Source: Tissierella sp032104385
Lineage (GTDB): Bacteria > Bacillota > Clostridia > Tissierellales > Tissierellaceae
NCBI RefSeq assembly: GCF_032104385.1
Contig: NZ_DAMCHJ010000003.1
Location: 293,069-357,068 of the forward strand
Direction: 5' to 3'
DNA: 64,000 bases
Shown: positions 9,396 to 18,018 of the stretch, piece by piece
Position numbering within the stretch: the first letter of the stretch is position 1
How the letters are laid out: every line of letters starts with the position of its first letter
Notes under the pieces: generated by a model
What the model saw: the letters and a program-made list of their open reading frames with translations, nothing else
Told to the model about the DNA's origin: nothing
Database searches by the model: none
Made by a program: the position numbers and the translations under genes

Positions 9396-10490
9396 CTAAC
9401 AAATGGTAAATACTCTACCAGATAATTCTTTAATAGAACCTTTTAACTCCAATATGGTTAATATACTATTTAAAGTAATTATATCTATATTAGTTTTATA
9501 TGCGATAGCATCTGAATGCAAAGGTTCTTGTTCTAAAAGTTTGATTATTTTAATTTCTGTTTCGCTATGATTTGAATAGTCTATACCTTTTCTTTTATTT
9601 AATATTATTCTTTCTTTTAGTTCATAGACTTCTTCAACTATATCATCAATTTCTAAAAGTGGTTTTGCTCCATCTTTTATTAGTTTATTTGTTCCAGCAC
9701 TAAATATACTATTGATATTGCCAGGCAAAGCAAAAACATCTTTACCCTGCTCTAAAGCATGATGAGCAGTAATTAATGAACCTGACTTTTCTTGGGCTTC
9801 AATTACTATAACTCCTTTAGATAATCCTGATATTATCCTATTTCTCTGTGGAAAATTAAAAGCTAAAGGAGGGGTACCCAAAGGAAATTCTGAAATTATG
9901 GCACCATTATCTTCTACTTTCTTATATAACTGTAAATTTGTTTTTGGATAAATAGTATCAATTCCATTGCCTAAAACTCCTATAGTTCTTCCACCATTTT
10001 CTAAAGCAGTTTTATGTGCAATTGTATCTATACCAGAGGCTAATCCACTAATAATTGTTACTCCTAAACCTACTAGTTCTTTGGTGAATTTTTCACAAGC
10101 CCATTTTCCATATGTGGTCGCCTTCCTAGAGCCAACTATAGCTATTGCAATACTATCTTCCTCTTGTAAACTCCCCTTCATATAAAGTACTTTTGGACTA
10201 TTATCAATATATTTCAATCCATTAGGATAATTTTCATCATATATAGTTATAATACAAGAATTCTCTTTTTTTATCTTAATAAATAATTTATTTATATATT
10301 CTTCATTACGATTTAATATAAGTTTTTCTTTTACTGAATCACTTAAGATCTTTATGGAGTTAATTTGACTATTATCACATTCCCATAAATTTTTTAAATC
10401 ATAAAAATACTCAATGATTTTTTCTATATTACTATTTCCTATTCCTAGACTACTTAACCAAATTAAAATATTTCTTTCAGTAATATCCAA
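9396..10490 (-). CDS. dprA: DNA processing protein DprA
   Basis: Loads RecA on incoming single-stranded DNA during natural transformation. The Rossmann-like DprA core is clear: AIVGSRKATTYG, ISGLASGIDTIAHKTA, TIGVLGNGIDTIYPK, ISEFPLGTPPLAFNFPQRNR and DVFALPG. A helix-hairpin-helix-like N-terminus and a C-terminal winged-helix region flank it. The TTG at 10490 is taken as start because GGGGGAG lies six bases upstream; a TTG at 10505 would sit before that site. It begins two bases after the comM stop. The gene is widespread in species not known to be transformable. Confidence 0.95.
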   Translation of the reverse strand: MDITERNILIWLSSLGIGNSNIEKIIEYFYDLKNLWECDNSQINSIKILSDSVKEKLILNRNEEYINKLFIKIKKENSCIITIYDENYPNGLKYIDNSPKVLYMKGSLQEEDSIAIAIVGSRKATTYGKWACEKFTKELVGLGVTIISGLASGIDTIAHKTALENGGRTIGVLGNGIDTIYPKTNLQLYKKVEDNGAIISEFPLGTPPLAFNFPQRNRIISGLSKGVIVIEAQEKSGSLITAHHALEQGKDVFALPGNINSIFSAGTNKLIKDGAKPLLEIDDIVEEVYELKERIILNKRKGIDYSNHSETEIKIIKLLEQEPLHSDAIAYKTNIDIITLNSILTILELKGSIKELSGRVFTIC

Positions 10491-10492
10491 TT

Positions 10493-12022
10493 TTATCTCC
10501 CCCAATACTTACTATCTAAAGTTCTGTATCTAATGGACTCTAAAATATGTCTATCCTGAATAATTTCTTCTCCGTCTAAATCTGCAATGGTTCTTGATAC
10601 CTTTAGTAGTTTATTATAAGTTCTACCACTAAATTTATATTTCTCAAAAGCCTGGTTCATAATTTTTTCAGAACCAGTTGTAAGTTTACAATATTTCTTT
10701 ATATCTCTGCTTGCTATCTGTGAATTAGTAAATATATTTTGATCTTTATAGCGATTAAGTTGAATATTCCTTGCTTTTTTTACTCTTTCCCTAATAGATA
10801 AAGACTTTTCTTCTTCATTATTTCCTTTCAAATCATTATATTCTACAGGTAATACTTCAATATGAATATCAATTCTATCCAGTAGAGGATTGCTTATTTT
10901 ACCTAAATATCTATCAATATTACCTTGTGTACAAGTGCATTCATGTAATGGATCACCATAAAATCCACATGGACAAGGGTTCATACTAGCTATTAACATA
11001 AACCTTGCTGGATAAGATAAACTTGCATTTGCCCTAGCAATAGTAACAATTCCATCTTCCAATGGTTGTCTTAATACTTCTAATACATTCTTAGAAAATT
11101 CGGGAAGCTCATCTAAAAATAAAACACCATTATTAGCTAAAGAAATCTCTCCTGGTTTTGGAACTCTCCCCCCACCAATTAAAGATATAGTTGATGCTGT
11201 GTGATGTGGAGACCTAAATGGTCGTTCTTTTATCAGGGAGTTAGTTTTTAGCAATCCTGAAATACTATAAATTTTAGTAACTTCTATAGCTTCTTCAAAG
11301 GATAGCTTTGGTAATATAGTAGGTAATCTCATTGCAGCCATGGTTTTCCCAGCCCCAGGAGGGCCTATAATGAGAATGTTATGGGAACCTGCTGCTGCTA
11401 CCTCTAAGGCTCTTTTAAGGCTAGCTTGCCCTTTTATATCTGCAAAATCCAAAGCATATTCATAATCATCATCAACTGTATTTATATTCCCTATATATGG
11501 ATCTATATGTAATTGGTCATTTAAAAAATCAACTACATCTCTTAAGCTTCTTACAGGTATTATTTCCATATCTTCTATAACAGAACATTCATCTTTATTG
11601 CCATATGGAACTATACATCTTGAAACATTTAGTTCTCTCATGGAAATAATCATTGGCAATGCTCCTTGAATTGGATTTATCTTACCTTCTAAGGAAAGTT
11701 CTCCGATGAAAATTGTATCCTTAATATTTTTTTCTAATAAAATACCAGATGACTTTAAAATACCTATGGCAATTGCTAAGTCCATCTGAGAGCCTTCTTT
11801 TTTTAAATTAGCTGGTGCTAAATTTACAGTGATTCTACTAAGAGGAAATTCATATCCACTATTTTTAATTGCTGCTCTTACTCTCTCTTTTGATTCTTTT
11901 ATAGAAGTGTCCGCAAGTCCAACAATATTGAATACTGGTAGTCCCCTAGATAAATCAGTTTCAACTTCAACAATATTTCCATTTAACCCCTGTAATACAC
12001 AAGTATTGATTCTTGAGTACAT
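10493..12022 (-). CDS. comM: YifB/ComM-family AAA+ ATPase (Mg-chelatase-like)
   Basis: ComM is a hexameric helicase that promotes branch migration during transformation. The 509-residue protein has an N-terminal Lon-protease-fold domain (about 1-170), an AAA+ core with Walker A GPPGAGKT at 220-227 and Walker B in VLFLDELPEF, a cysteine cluster (CPCGFYGDPLHECTC), and a C-terminal helical domain. It starts at ATG with GAGGTC upstream. It pairs with dprA downstream, suggesting a shared DNA-uptake or recombination role. The family is clear; the comM name is by homology only. Confidence 0.92.
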   Translation of the reverse strand: MYSRINTCVLQGLNGNIVEVETDLSRGLPVFNIVGLADTSIKESKERVRAAIKNSGYEFPLSRITVNLAPANLKKEGSQMDLAIAIGILKSSGILLEKNIKDTIFIGELSLEGKINPIQGALPMIISMRELNVSRCIVPYGNKDECSVIEDMEIIPVRSLRDVVDFLNDQLHIDPYIGNINTVDDDYEYALDFADIKGQASLKRALEVAAAGSHNILIIGPPGAGKTMAAMRLPTILPKLSFEEAIEVTKIYSISGLLKTNSLIKERPFRSPHHTASTISLIGGGRVPKPGEISLANNGVLFLDELPEFSKNVLEVLRQPLEDGIVTIARANASLSYPARFMLIASMNPCPCGFYGDPLHECTCTQGNIDRYLGKISNPLLDRIDIHIEVLPVEYNDLKGNNEEEKSLSIRERVKKARNIQLNRYKDQNIFTNSQIASRDIKKYCKLTTGSEKIMNQAFEKYKFSGRTYNKLLKVSRTIADLDGEEIIQDRHILESIRYRTLDSKYWGR

Positions 12023-12076
12023 AATAGACCTCTTTTCTATATATGATTTATCTACACCCTTTATTAATCCTTTACC

Positions 12077-12094
12077 CTATTACCTGGGTAATAG
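12077..12094. promoter_or_regulatory. 18-bp dyad upstream of comM
   Basis: Inverted repeat CTATTACC-TG-GGTAATAG with 8-base arms in the 99-base gap between yraN and comM. The two-base loop is too short for a stable RNA hairpin, so a protein-binding operator is more likely than a terminator. No regulator can be assigned. Confidence 0.35.
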
Positions 12095-12121
12095 TGAAGA
12101 TTCCCAATTTTCCAATCATTA

Positions 12122-12475
12122 TCAACAAAAAGAATTTTCTATATGGTTTATTTTAATATGTGGTGTCAAATATACTTCTATTATGTCATATCTTATTTGA
12201 TAATCTATTAAATTTTTTTGCCTTATATATAATTGTGAGCAATAAATAATTTTCTGTTGTTTTTTTCTATTAACTGCCTCATAGGCATATCCAAAGTTCG
12301 TACTTGTCCTTGTTTTAACTTCATTAAAAACCAGTATATTTCTATCCATAGCAATTATATCTATTTCTCCAATCTTATTTCTATAGTTCAAGTCCAAAAT
12401 CCTATAACCTTTTGAAATAAGATATTCTTTGGCGAGCATCTCACCTTTCCTACCTTTTTGTATATTAGTTGCCAT
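12122..12475 (-). CDS. yraN: YraN family endonuclease-like protein (UPF0102)
   Basis: A small PD-(D/E)XK nuclease-fold protein of 117 residues. The fold's acidic residues are in GEIDIIAMDRN and FNEVKTR. The family's biological role is unsettled; it is commonly found next to rnhB or comM/dprA, as here. It starts at ATG with AGAGG upstream and overlaps the preceding FlhB-like gene by 11 bases, so the two are cotranscribed. Confidence 0.92.
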   Translation of the reverse strand: MATNIQKGRKGEMLAKEYLISKGYRILDLNYRNKIGEIDIIAMDRNILVFNEVKTRTSTNFGYAYEAVNRKKQQKIIYCSQLYIRQKNLIDYQIRYDIIEVYLTPHIKINHIENSFC

Positions 12476-12764
12476 AACTTTTTCCTCTTTCCCTATCCAA
12501 ATTATAGATATAAAAAATTATTTCTGCAACTGCATTATATAACTCCTCAGGTATTTCCTCATTAATTTCTAATCCAATAAGATTTTCTACTAGTTCTTCA
12601 TCTTTATATACAGTAATATCCTCTTCTAATCCCTTTTCCACTATTCTATCTGCAATAACACCTTTTCCTTTTGCTACAACTTTAGGAGCTGTCTCTTTAG
12701 TATTATAAGATAAGGCTACAGCTTTACTTATATTCTTTTTAAATAATCCTTTCCCTTTATCCAT
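12465..12764 (-). CDS. FlhB C-terminal-domain-like protein (YlqH-like)
   Basis: A 99-residue stand-alone relative of the cytoplasmic domain of the flagellar export switch FlhB. The pattern AVALSYNTKETAPKVVAKGKG matches the segment following the FlhB autocleavage site (APKVVAKG), but the transmembrane half and the NPTH cleavage motif are missing. B. subtilis has the equivalent YlqH at the same place, near rnhB. It lies two bases after a FliK-like gene. In FlhB the domain binds FliK; a matching interaction here is inference. Function is not established. Confidence 0.85.
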   Translation of the reverse strand: MDKGKGLFKKNISKAVALSYNTKETAPKVVAKGKGVIADRIVEKGLEEDITVYKDEELVENLIGLEINEEIPEELYNAVAEIIFYIYNLDRERGKSYGN

Positions 12765-12766
12765 TA

Positions 12767-14200
12767 TTACACCTTCAAATCTAAAATATAAATTGGGTTT
12801 GAATTAGAAACTATAGTATCAATTATCCGAATACTATTATCTAATATAAAATCAATTCTGTCTAGACTATAACCTATTAATAAAATTTTTTCAATCAATT
12901 GTTTTTCTGTTGATTTAAATAATTCCAAATCTTCATTTCGTATATTCATTTTTACTTGTAAAACATTAGATAAAAGTTGACAAGAAACTTTTATATTTCC
13001 AAGATGATATGTTTCTACATTTATATAAATATTAGTCTTTCCATTATAATTTTTCTTTTTTCTACCTTCTTTTATTAAAGCTAGCACTCCATCAAGTTCT
13101 TTTTCCATATGCTTAATGGGGAAGAAAACAAATGATAAATCTTTATTTACATCTCTTAAAAAATCTATTTTATTGGTAAAATTTTTAATATCTTCTGCTA
13201 ACTTCAAATCTTTTGTATTTCCAAAATTAGAAATATTCTTTTGTAGTTCAAGAATTTTAGTATCTTTATTAGACATCATATCTTTTATTTCATTATCTTC
13301 TAATTGAATTCCATTTATGTTCTTTGGATTATCTTTATTTAGTATCTTGTCTATTAACTCTAAATCCTTTACAAACTCAATAGGATTTTCATTAAGCTCA
13401 CGTAAATTTTTTATATTATTAAGTGAAGGTTTAATATTATACTTTAAAAAAAAACTAATTATTTTAATATCTTCTTCCAAATCATTATTATCTCCATTTA
13501 CTACAAATTCTTTAACTAAAGGAGTTATATCTTCACTCTCCTTATCATCAGCTTTGTTAATAACTAATAAGGACCTTATATCTACTTTACCTGGAGACGT
13601 ATCATCTTCAATTCTATTTTCTTCAATTATTAACTCCCTATTGAACTTTAAATCTGTTTTTATAGGTATTTTTTCTTGAGTATTTTCTATTTTCTCTGAT
13701 ATTGGAGCTTTGTTTACAAGAGATGGATTATTTATTAAAATAACTTTTTCTTCATTTGTCAAATTAGATAGTTGGAATAATTTTTCTAAAGCCTTCATTC
13801 CATCAATAAGATTTTCCTCAGTTATAGGCGCATTGTATCTCATTAAATTTTCTACAAGTTTCATTGATATCTTATTCTCTTTTATATTCATATTTTTAAG
13901 TAAATTGGAAATAGGGTTGTTTTCCTTAGGAATGGATAATTGAAGCTTTTCTTTAATTGTTGGTCTTAAAATAATTTCATTATCATCTACAGATTTCACT
14001 AGAAAGGATACCTCATCGTCAATATTCATTTTTACATTGGTTTCTAACTTAGCCTGTATAGTTCTTTGTCCATCAATTTCAACAAAGATTAAATCATCAA
14101 TTAATTCTAATACTTTCCCTTTAAAAGTATATCCTTCACGAAGTATATCTTCCTTATTATTTAATATAAAATTATTTAATAAAAGATTTTCAATTCTCAA
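12767..14200 (-). CDS. FliK-like flagellar hook-length control domain protein (YlqG-like)
   Basis: A roughly 477-residue protein with a long, low-complexity, Asn/Asp/Glu/Lys-rich middle and a compact C-terminus. The segment NIYINVETYHLGNIKVSCQL through KQLIEKILLIGYSLDRIDF resembles the FliK C-terminal domain (helical-plus-strand pattern with the central G-x-V/I-x-V strand). It precedes a FlhB-like protein, the known FliK partner. The TTG at 14200 is preferred because AAAGG lies nine bases upstream; the GTG at 14209 abuts that site. Middle and N-terminal regions have no recognisable domain. Moderately sure. Confidence 0.75.
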   Translation of the reverse strand: MRIENLLLNNFILNNKEDILREGYTFKGKVLELIDDLIFVEIDGQRTIQAKLETNVKMNIDDEVSFLVKSVDDNEIILRPTIKEKLQLSIPKENNPISNLLKNMNIKENKISMKLVENLMRYNAPITEENLIDGMKALEKLFQLSNLTNEEKVILINNPSLVNKAPISEKIENTQEKIPIKTDLKFNRELIIEENRIEDDTSPGKVDIRSLLVINKADDKESEDITPLVKEFVVNGDNNDLEEDIKIISFFLKYNIKPSLNNIKNLRELNENPIEFVKDLELIDKILNKDNPKNINGIQLEDNEIKDMMSNKDTKILELQKNISNFGNTKDLKLAEDIKNFTNKIDFLRDVNKDLSFVFFPIKHMEKELDGVLALIKEGRKKKNYNGKTNIYINVETYHLGNIKVSCQLLSNVLQVKMNIRNEDLELFKSTEKQLIEKILLIGYSLDRIDFILDNSIRIIDTIVSNSNPIYILDLKV

Positions 14201-14216
14201 TGAGCTCACCCTTTAT

Positions 14217-14825
14217 TTATTTTAATATATTTTTTAAAAATGACTTTCTATGTATAGGTGACGGACCTAATTTCTGTATATTTTCTCTATGTTCTTTTGT
14301 TCCATATCCTTTATGTTTTTTTAAATTATAGCCTTCAAATTCTCTATCCCATTCTAAGCATAATCTATCTCTAAATACCTTAGCAATAATAGATGCACAT
14401 CCTATACCGTAAGTTCTATCATCCCCCTTTATAATAGATTCTTGTGGTATTTTTAAATCTACTTTTTCTGCATCGATTAGTAAAAAATCTGGATAAACTT
14501 TATTTCCCTCTCCGTCTTGTAGATTCTCTACTGCTATTTTCATAGCTAATCGAGTAGCTTCTTTTATATTGATTTTATCTATCATACTAGAATCTACTCT
14601 ACCTATTCCATATGCTATACATTGAGATAATATTTCGTCATATAATATTTCACGTTTTTTTTCTGATAGTTTTTTTGAATCTCTTACTCCCTCAATTACT
14701 GAAGTTTTAGGCATTATTATTGCACAAGCAACTACATCCCCTGCTAAGCATCCTCTGCCAACTTCATCTATACAGGCAATATTATTAAACCCTAGTTTCC
14801 AAATACTTTTTTCAATCTCTAACAC
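14217..14825 (-). CDS. rnhB: Ribonuclease HII
   Basis: Removes ribonucleotides and RNA primers from RNA-DNA hybrids. The 202-residue protein carries the metal-binding DEVGRG motif (CIDEVGRGCLAGDVVA), the internal LLIDAEKVDL acidic residue, and the HKGYGTKEHR C-terminal motif. It starts at GTG with GGAG eight bases upstream. It is followed by the FliK-like gene and preceded by rbgA, as in B. subtilis. Confidence 0.98.
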   Translation of the reverse strand: MLEIEKSIWKLGFNNIACIDEVGRGCLAGDVVACAIIMPKTSVIEGVRDSKKLSEKKREILYDEILSQCIAYGIGRVDSSMIDKINIKEATRLAMKIAVENLQDGEGNKVYPDFLLIDAEKVDLKIPQESIIKGDDRTYGIGCASIIAKVFRDRLCLEWDREFEGYNLKKHKGYGTKEHRENIQKLGPSPIHRKSFLKNILK

Positions 14826-14836
14826 AATAACATCTC

Positions 14837-15685
14837 CTATTCCTTGGGAAATTCAAGGGTTATTTTCCCAATTACACCTTTTCTAAATTCATCTAGAATA
14901 ATATTACTAACTTTGGTATAATCTATTTCTCCACCTTTAAGAATACATCCTCTTCGTTTGGCAATTTCTTCCATTATATCTAAATATGATTTACCCTCTA
15001 CTTCTATATTGTAACGATTATTTAAAAGATTTGGAAAATAATTTGCAAGTTTTTCTATTAATTTAAGAGCCAAGGTTTCTATATCCAATATCTCATCTTT
15101 TATAGCTCCTGTAAAAGCAAGATTCAATCCAACTTCCAGGTCTTCAAATTTTGGCCATAAAATACCTGGTGTATCTAATAATTCCAAATTTCCTTTTGTT
15201 TTAATCCATTGGTTAGATTTTGTAACACCTGGCTTATTTCCAGTCTTCGCTCCCTTTCTTCCGGAAAGAGAATTAATCAAAGTCGATTTTCCCACATTAG
15301 GTATTCCTAAAATCATAGCTCTAATAGGTCTATTTATTACACCACGCTTTTCATAGGCTTTTCTTTTTTCATCTGTAAGAACATAAGAAATATCTAGTAA
15401 TTTATCTATACCTTTTCCATTTAATGCTTCTAAAGAAAGGGAAGAAATATTTTTTTTCATAAAATACTCCTGCCATATTTTATTCCCATTGCTACTTGCT
15501 AAATCTGATTTATTTAAGATAATTACTCTGGGTTTATCTCCTATTATTGAATCTATAACAGGATTTTGACTGCTCATAGGTATTCTAGCATCAATCAACT
15601 CAAAAACAATATCGACCATCTTTAAGGATTTCTGTATAGATTCTTTTGTCTTTTTCATATGCCCTGGATACCAGTTAATATTCAT
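14837..15685 (-). CDS. rbgA: Ribosome biogenesis GTPase RbgA (YlqF)
   Basis: Circularly permuted GTPase needed for late 50S subunit assembly. The permuted order is visible: NKSD (G4) at 58-61 precedes the P-loop GIPNVGKS at 127-134 and the G3 DTPG. It begins MNINWYPGHMKKTK, the family N-terminus. It starts at ATG with AGGTGG upstream. The rplS terminator lies just before it, so transcription must arise from read-through or a local promoter. Length 282 is normal. Confidence 0.97.
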   Translation of the reverse strand: MNINWYPGHMKKTKESIQKSLKMVDIVFELIDARIPMSSQNPVIDSIIGDKPRVIILNKSDLASSNGNKIWQEYFMKKNISSLSLEALNGKGIDKLLDISYVLTDEKRKAYEKRGVINRPIRAMILGIPNVGKSTLINSLSGRKGAKTGNKPGVTKSNQWIKTKGNLELLDTPGILWPKFEDLEVGLNLAFTGAIKDEILDIETLALKLIEKLANYFPNLLNNRYNIEVEGKSYLDIMEEIAKRRGCILKGGEIDYTKVSNIILDEFRKGVIGKITLEFPKE

Positions 15686-15701
15686 ACTTTCACCACCTAA
15701 A

Positions 15702-15727
15702 TAAAATTGGGACTATATAGTCCCAAT
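15702..15727 (-). terminator. Intrinsic terminator of rplS
   Basis: A 22-base perfect palindrome (15706-15727; GGGAC/GTCCC core around TATA) followed on the minus strand by TTTTATTT. It starts four bases after the rplS stop and separates it from rbgA. Confidence 0.85.
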
Positions 15728-15730
15728 AAA

Positions 15731-16078
15731 TTAGTAAAATCTCTTCTCTTTAACTTTAGCAGCTTTACCTTGTCTATCTCTTAGATAATAAAGTTTAGCT
15801 CTTCTTACTTTACCCTTTCTAGTAACAACTAATTTCTCAATTCTTGGAGAATGAATAGGGAAAGTTCTTTCTACACCTACACCATAAGATAATCTTCTTA
15901 CTGTAAATGTTTCTCTAGCTCCGCCACCTTGAATTTTAATTACTGTACCTTCGTATACTTGTATTCTTTCACGAGTTCCTTCAACAACTTTGTAATGAAC
16001 TTGAACAGTATCTCCTACATTAAACTTTGGTAAATCATTTCTTAATTGTTCATCTTCTAACATTTTAATTATATCCAT
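15731..16078 (-). CDS. rplS: 50S ribosomal protein L19
   Basis: Large-subunit protein at the 30S-50S interface. The 115-residue sequence contains the L19 blocks FNVGDTVQVHYKVVEG, RIQVYEGTVIKIQGGG and ERTFPIHSPRIEKLVV. It starts at ATG with GGGAGG upstream. It forms its own transcription unit with a sigma-A promoter, a leader of about 70 bases and a terminator. Confidence 0.99.
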   Translation of the reverse strand: MDIIKMLEDEQLRNDLPKFNVGDTVQVHYKVVEGTRERIQVYEGTVIKIQGGGARETFTVRRLSYGVGVERTFPIHSPRIEKLVVTRKGKVRRAKLYYLRDRQGKAAKVKEKRFY

Positions 16079-16147
16079 TTGTATAGACCTCCCTTCTCCT
16101 TAGATGTTCTTACCCTATTGGCAGAGGACCATCCCTAATTCCATACG
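16079..16147 (-). ncRNA. Candidate L19 leader (autoregulatory mRNA element)
   Basis: The rplS 5' leader between the promoter and the start codon. It can form a stem between GGAUG and CAUCU enclosing CCU/AGG pairing. Firmicutes rplS genes carry a known L19 leader motif at this position. I could not score the match, so the call rests on position plus plausible folding. Confidence 0.5.
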
Positions 16148-16153
16148 CTAGGT

Positions 16154-16182
16154 ATTATAGCATATGTATAATTCAATTACAA
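16154..16182 (-). promoter_or_regulatory. Sigma-A promoter of rplS
   Basis: -35 TTGTAA, 17-base spacer, -10 TATAAT on the minus strand, ending about 75 bases before the rplS start. Confidence 0.7.
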
Positions 16183-16187
16183 CTAAT

Positions 16188-16919
16188 TTATAATTGTAAA
16201 CTATCTTTTATTTTTGACAGAATAATCAATTCTTCTTTTGATAGAGTTTTCTTTTTAAGTAAATCAGGTCTTTTTGACAAAGTAGCCTTTAAAGCCTCTT
16301 CTTTTCTCCAAGTTTCTATTTTTCCATGATTACCAGATAATAATATATCAGGTACTGAATAGCCATTAAATTCTCTTGGTCTTGTATATTGAGGATATTC
16401 CAATAATCCATTATAATGGGATTCATCTGTAAAAGACTCATCTGAACGAAGTACACCTGGTAATAGTCTTACAATAGCATCAATAATTATCATTGCGGGT
16501 ATTTCTCCACCTGTTAGTACAAAATCACCAATGGATATTTCTTCGTCTATATAATGCTCGATAATTCTATTATCTATCCCCTCATAATGTCCACATAATA
16601 AAACTAGATGTTCTTCCTTAGACAATTCATTTGCCAGTTCTTGACTAAACTTCTTTCCTTGAGGTGATAAATAAATTACTCTAGAGTTTTTATCTCTCAC
16701 ACTGTCAATAGCATGGAAGATTGGTTCTGGTTTCATAACCATGCCCGTTCCTCCTCCAAAAGGATAGTCATCTACCTTTTTATGCTTATTTTTGGAAAAG
16801 TCTCTAATATTTATACTGTTTATTGACACTTTATTTTCTTCACAAGCTCTTCCTATTATACTCCAACTAAGTAATGGTGAAAAAAACTCTGGAAATAATG
16901 ACAGAATATCTATTTTCAT
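16188..16919 (-). CDS. trmD: tRNA (guanine37-N1)-methyltransferase TrmD
   Basis: SPOUT-fold methyltransferase that makes m1G37 in tRNAs and prevents +1 frameshifting. The 243 residues include the N-terminal MKIDILSLFPEFF, the knot motifs LLCGHYEGIDNRI and SIGDFVLTGGEIPAM, and the C-terminal tRNA-binding helices. The start ATG overlaps the rimM stop (ATGA), so the pair is translationally coupled. Confidence 0.99.
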   Translation of the reverse strand: MKIDILSLFPEFFSPLLSWSIIGRACEENKVSINSINIRDFSKNKHKKVDDYPFGGGTGMVMKPEPIFHAIDSVRDKNSRVIYLSPQGKKFSQELANELSKEEHLVLLCGHYEGIDNRIIEHYIDEEISIGDFVLTGGEIPAMIIIDAIVRLLPGVLRSDESFTDESHYNGLLEYPQYTRPREFNGYSVPDILLSGNHGKIETWRKEEALKATLSKRPDLLKKKTLSKEELIILSKIKDSLQL

Positions 16920-17419
16920 TCTATCATCCCTTCAATAGGATCAATAACTATTCTCTTATCAGAAATATTAACATCTATAACAAATTGTTTTACAGCAGGA
17001 ATAAGATATTCCTTAGCTTTTTCCATATCTTTAACTACATAGATGTCATTGCTAGGTCCTTGTAAAACATCTGTTATGATGCCAATTAAATTATATTCAG
17101 TATCAAAAACTTGAGAGCCTAGTAAATCATAAATAAAAAAATGGTTTTCAGGTAAAACAACTTTCCCCTCTTCATCAACATAAATAAAGGTATCCTTGAA
17201 ATGAATTATTTGATTTATATCATTGAATTCTTTAAATTTTAATATAGCTAAATTCTTATGATATTTGACTTTTTCTAATTCTACTTTGATTTTTTTATCA
17301 CCAATGTATGCAGTTTTCAAATAATTAAATCTATCAAGGTTATCAGTCATTGGATAAACCTTTACTTCTCCCTTAATTCCATGGGTACTAATTATCTTTC
17401 CAATTATTGTATAATCCAT
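16916..17419 (-). CDS. rimM: Ribosome maturation factor RimM
   Basis: Assists 30S head assembly by binding S19. The 167 residues start with the RimM barrel signature (IGKIISTHGIKGEVKVYP) and end in a PRC-barrel domain (YDLLGSQVFD through DIYVVKD). It starts at ATG with GGTGAA upstream, and overlaps trmD by four bases. Confidence 0.97.
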   Translation of the reverse strand: MDYTIIGKIISTHGIKGEVKVYPMTDNLDRFNYLKTAYIGDKKIKVELEKVKYHKNLAILKFKEFNDINQIIHFKDTFIYVDEEGKVVLPENHFFIYDLLGSQVFDTEYNLIGIITDVLQGPSNDIYVVKDMEKAKEYLIPAVKQFVIDVNISDKRIVIDPIEGMIE

Positions 17420-17443
17420 TTTTTCACCTATCTTTATTATTTA

Positions 17444-17468
17444 AAGGGATTAGGTCCTCTAATCCCTT
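17444..17468 (-). terminator. Hairpin between khpA and rimM
   Basis: A 10-base stem (AAGGGATTAG against CTAATCCCTT) with a five-base loop, overlapping the khpA stop codon. The following minus-strand tract (TTTAAATAATAAA) is only weakly U-rich, so it may be an attenuator or processing site rather than a full terminator. Confidence 0.5.
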
Positions 17469-17697
17469 ACTGAATAATTTCCACAACAACTCTTTTATTA
17501 TCCTTAATAGCTGCTGCTTTAACTACAGTTCTTATGGCCTTTGCAATTCTACCTTGCTTACCTATTACCTTACCCATATCGTCAGGGTGAACCTTAAGTT
17601 CAATAATGATAGATTGACTTCCCTCTATCTCATTTACTACTACCTCATCTGGATTCTCTACAAGAGATTTTGCAATAAATTCTACTAATTCTCCCAT
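17467..17697 (-). CDS. khpA: KH-domain RNA-binding protein KhpA (YlqC)
   Basis: A 76-residue single KH-domain protein with the GxxG loop GKQG at 46-49. KhpA pairs with KhpB (Jag) as an RNA chaperone affecting cell division and elongation; KhpB is not in this window. The ATG at 17697 is chosen; the GTG nine bases upstream is part of the AGGAGGTG ribosome site. It lies between rpsP and rimM as in most Firmicutes. Confidence 0.95.
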   Translation of the reverse strand: MGELVEFIAKSLVENPDEVVVNEIEGSQSIIIELKVHPDDMGKVIGKQGRIAKAIRTVVKAAAIKDNKRVVVEIIQ

Positions 17698-17727
17698 TTC
17701 TAGCACCTCCTAGATACTCCCTAAGAA

Positions 17728-17985
17728 TTATTCTGTTTCCTTCTCATATAGACCATTTTCCTTAAATAATCTATCTACAGTATCAGTTGGTTTTGCTCCA
17801 TTCTTCATCCAGTTAATTGCTTTTTCATTATCTATTTTAACTGTTTTTGGTTCAGTTAATGGATTATAATAGCCAATTTCCTCGATAAATCTTCCATCTC
17901 TTGAATTACGAGAATCAGCAACAACTATTCTATAGAAAGGACTTTTCTTAGCTCCCATTCTTCTCAATCTAATTTTAACAGCCAC
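17728..17985 (-). CDS. rpsP: 30S ribosomal protein S16
   Basis: Small-subunit protein required for assembly of the 30S body. It begins AVKIRLRRMGAKKSPFYRIV after the start and is 85 residues. The GTG at 17985 is the start: AAGGAGG ends eight bases upstream, and homologues start at this point. A longer frame from a GTG at 17994 would begin inside the ribosome binding site and add three residues. It is cotranscribed with ffh and khpA. Confidence 0.98.
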   Translation of the reverse strand: MAVKIRLRRMGAKKSPFYRIVVADSRNSRDGRFIEEIGYYNPLTEPKTVKIDNEKAINWMKNGAKPTDTVDRLFKENGLYEKETE

Positions 17986-18018
17986 TATTTTCACCTCCTT
18001 ACAAATTTAACTATCTAT

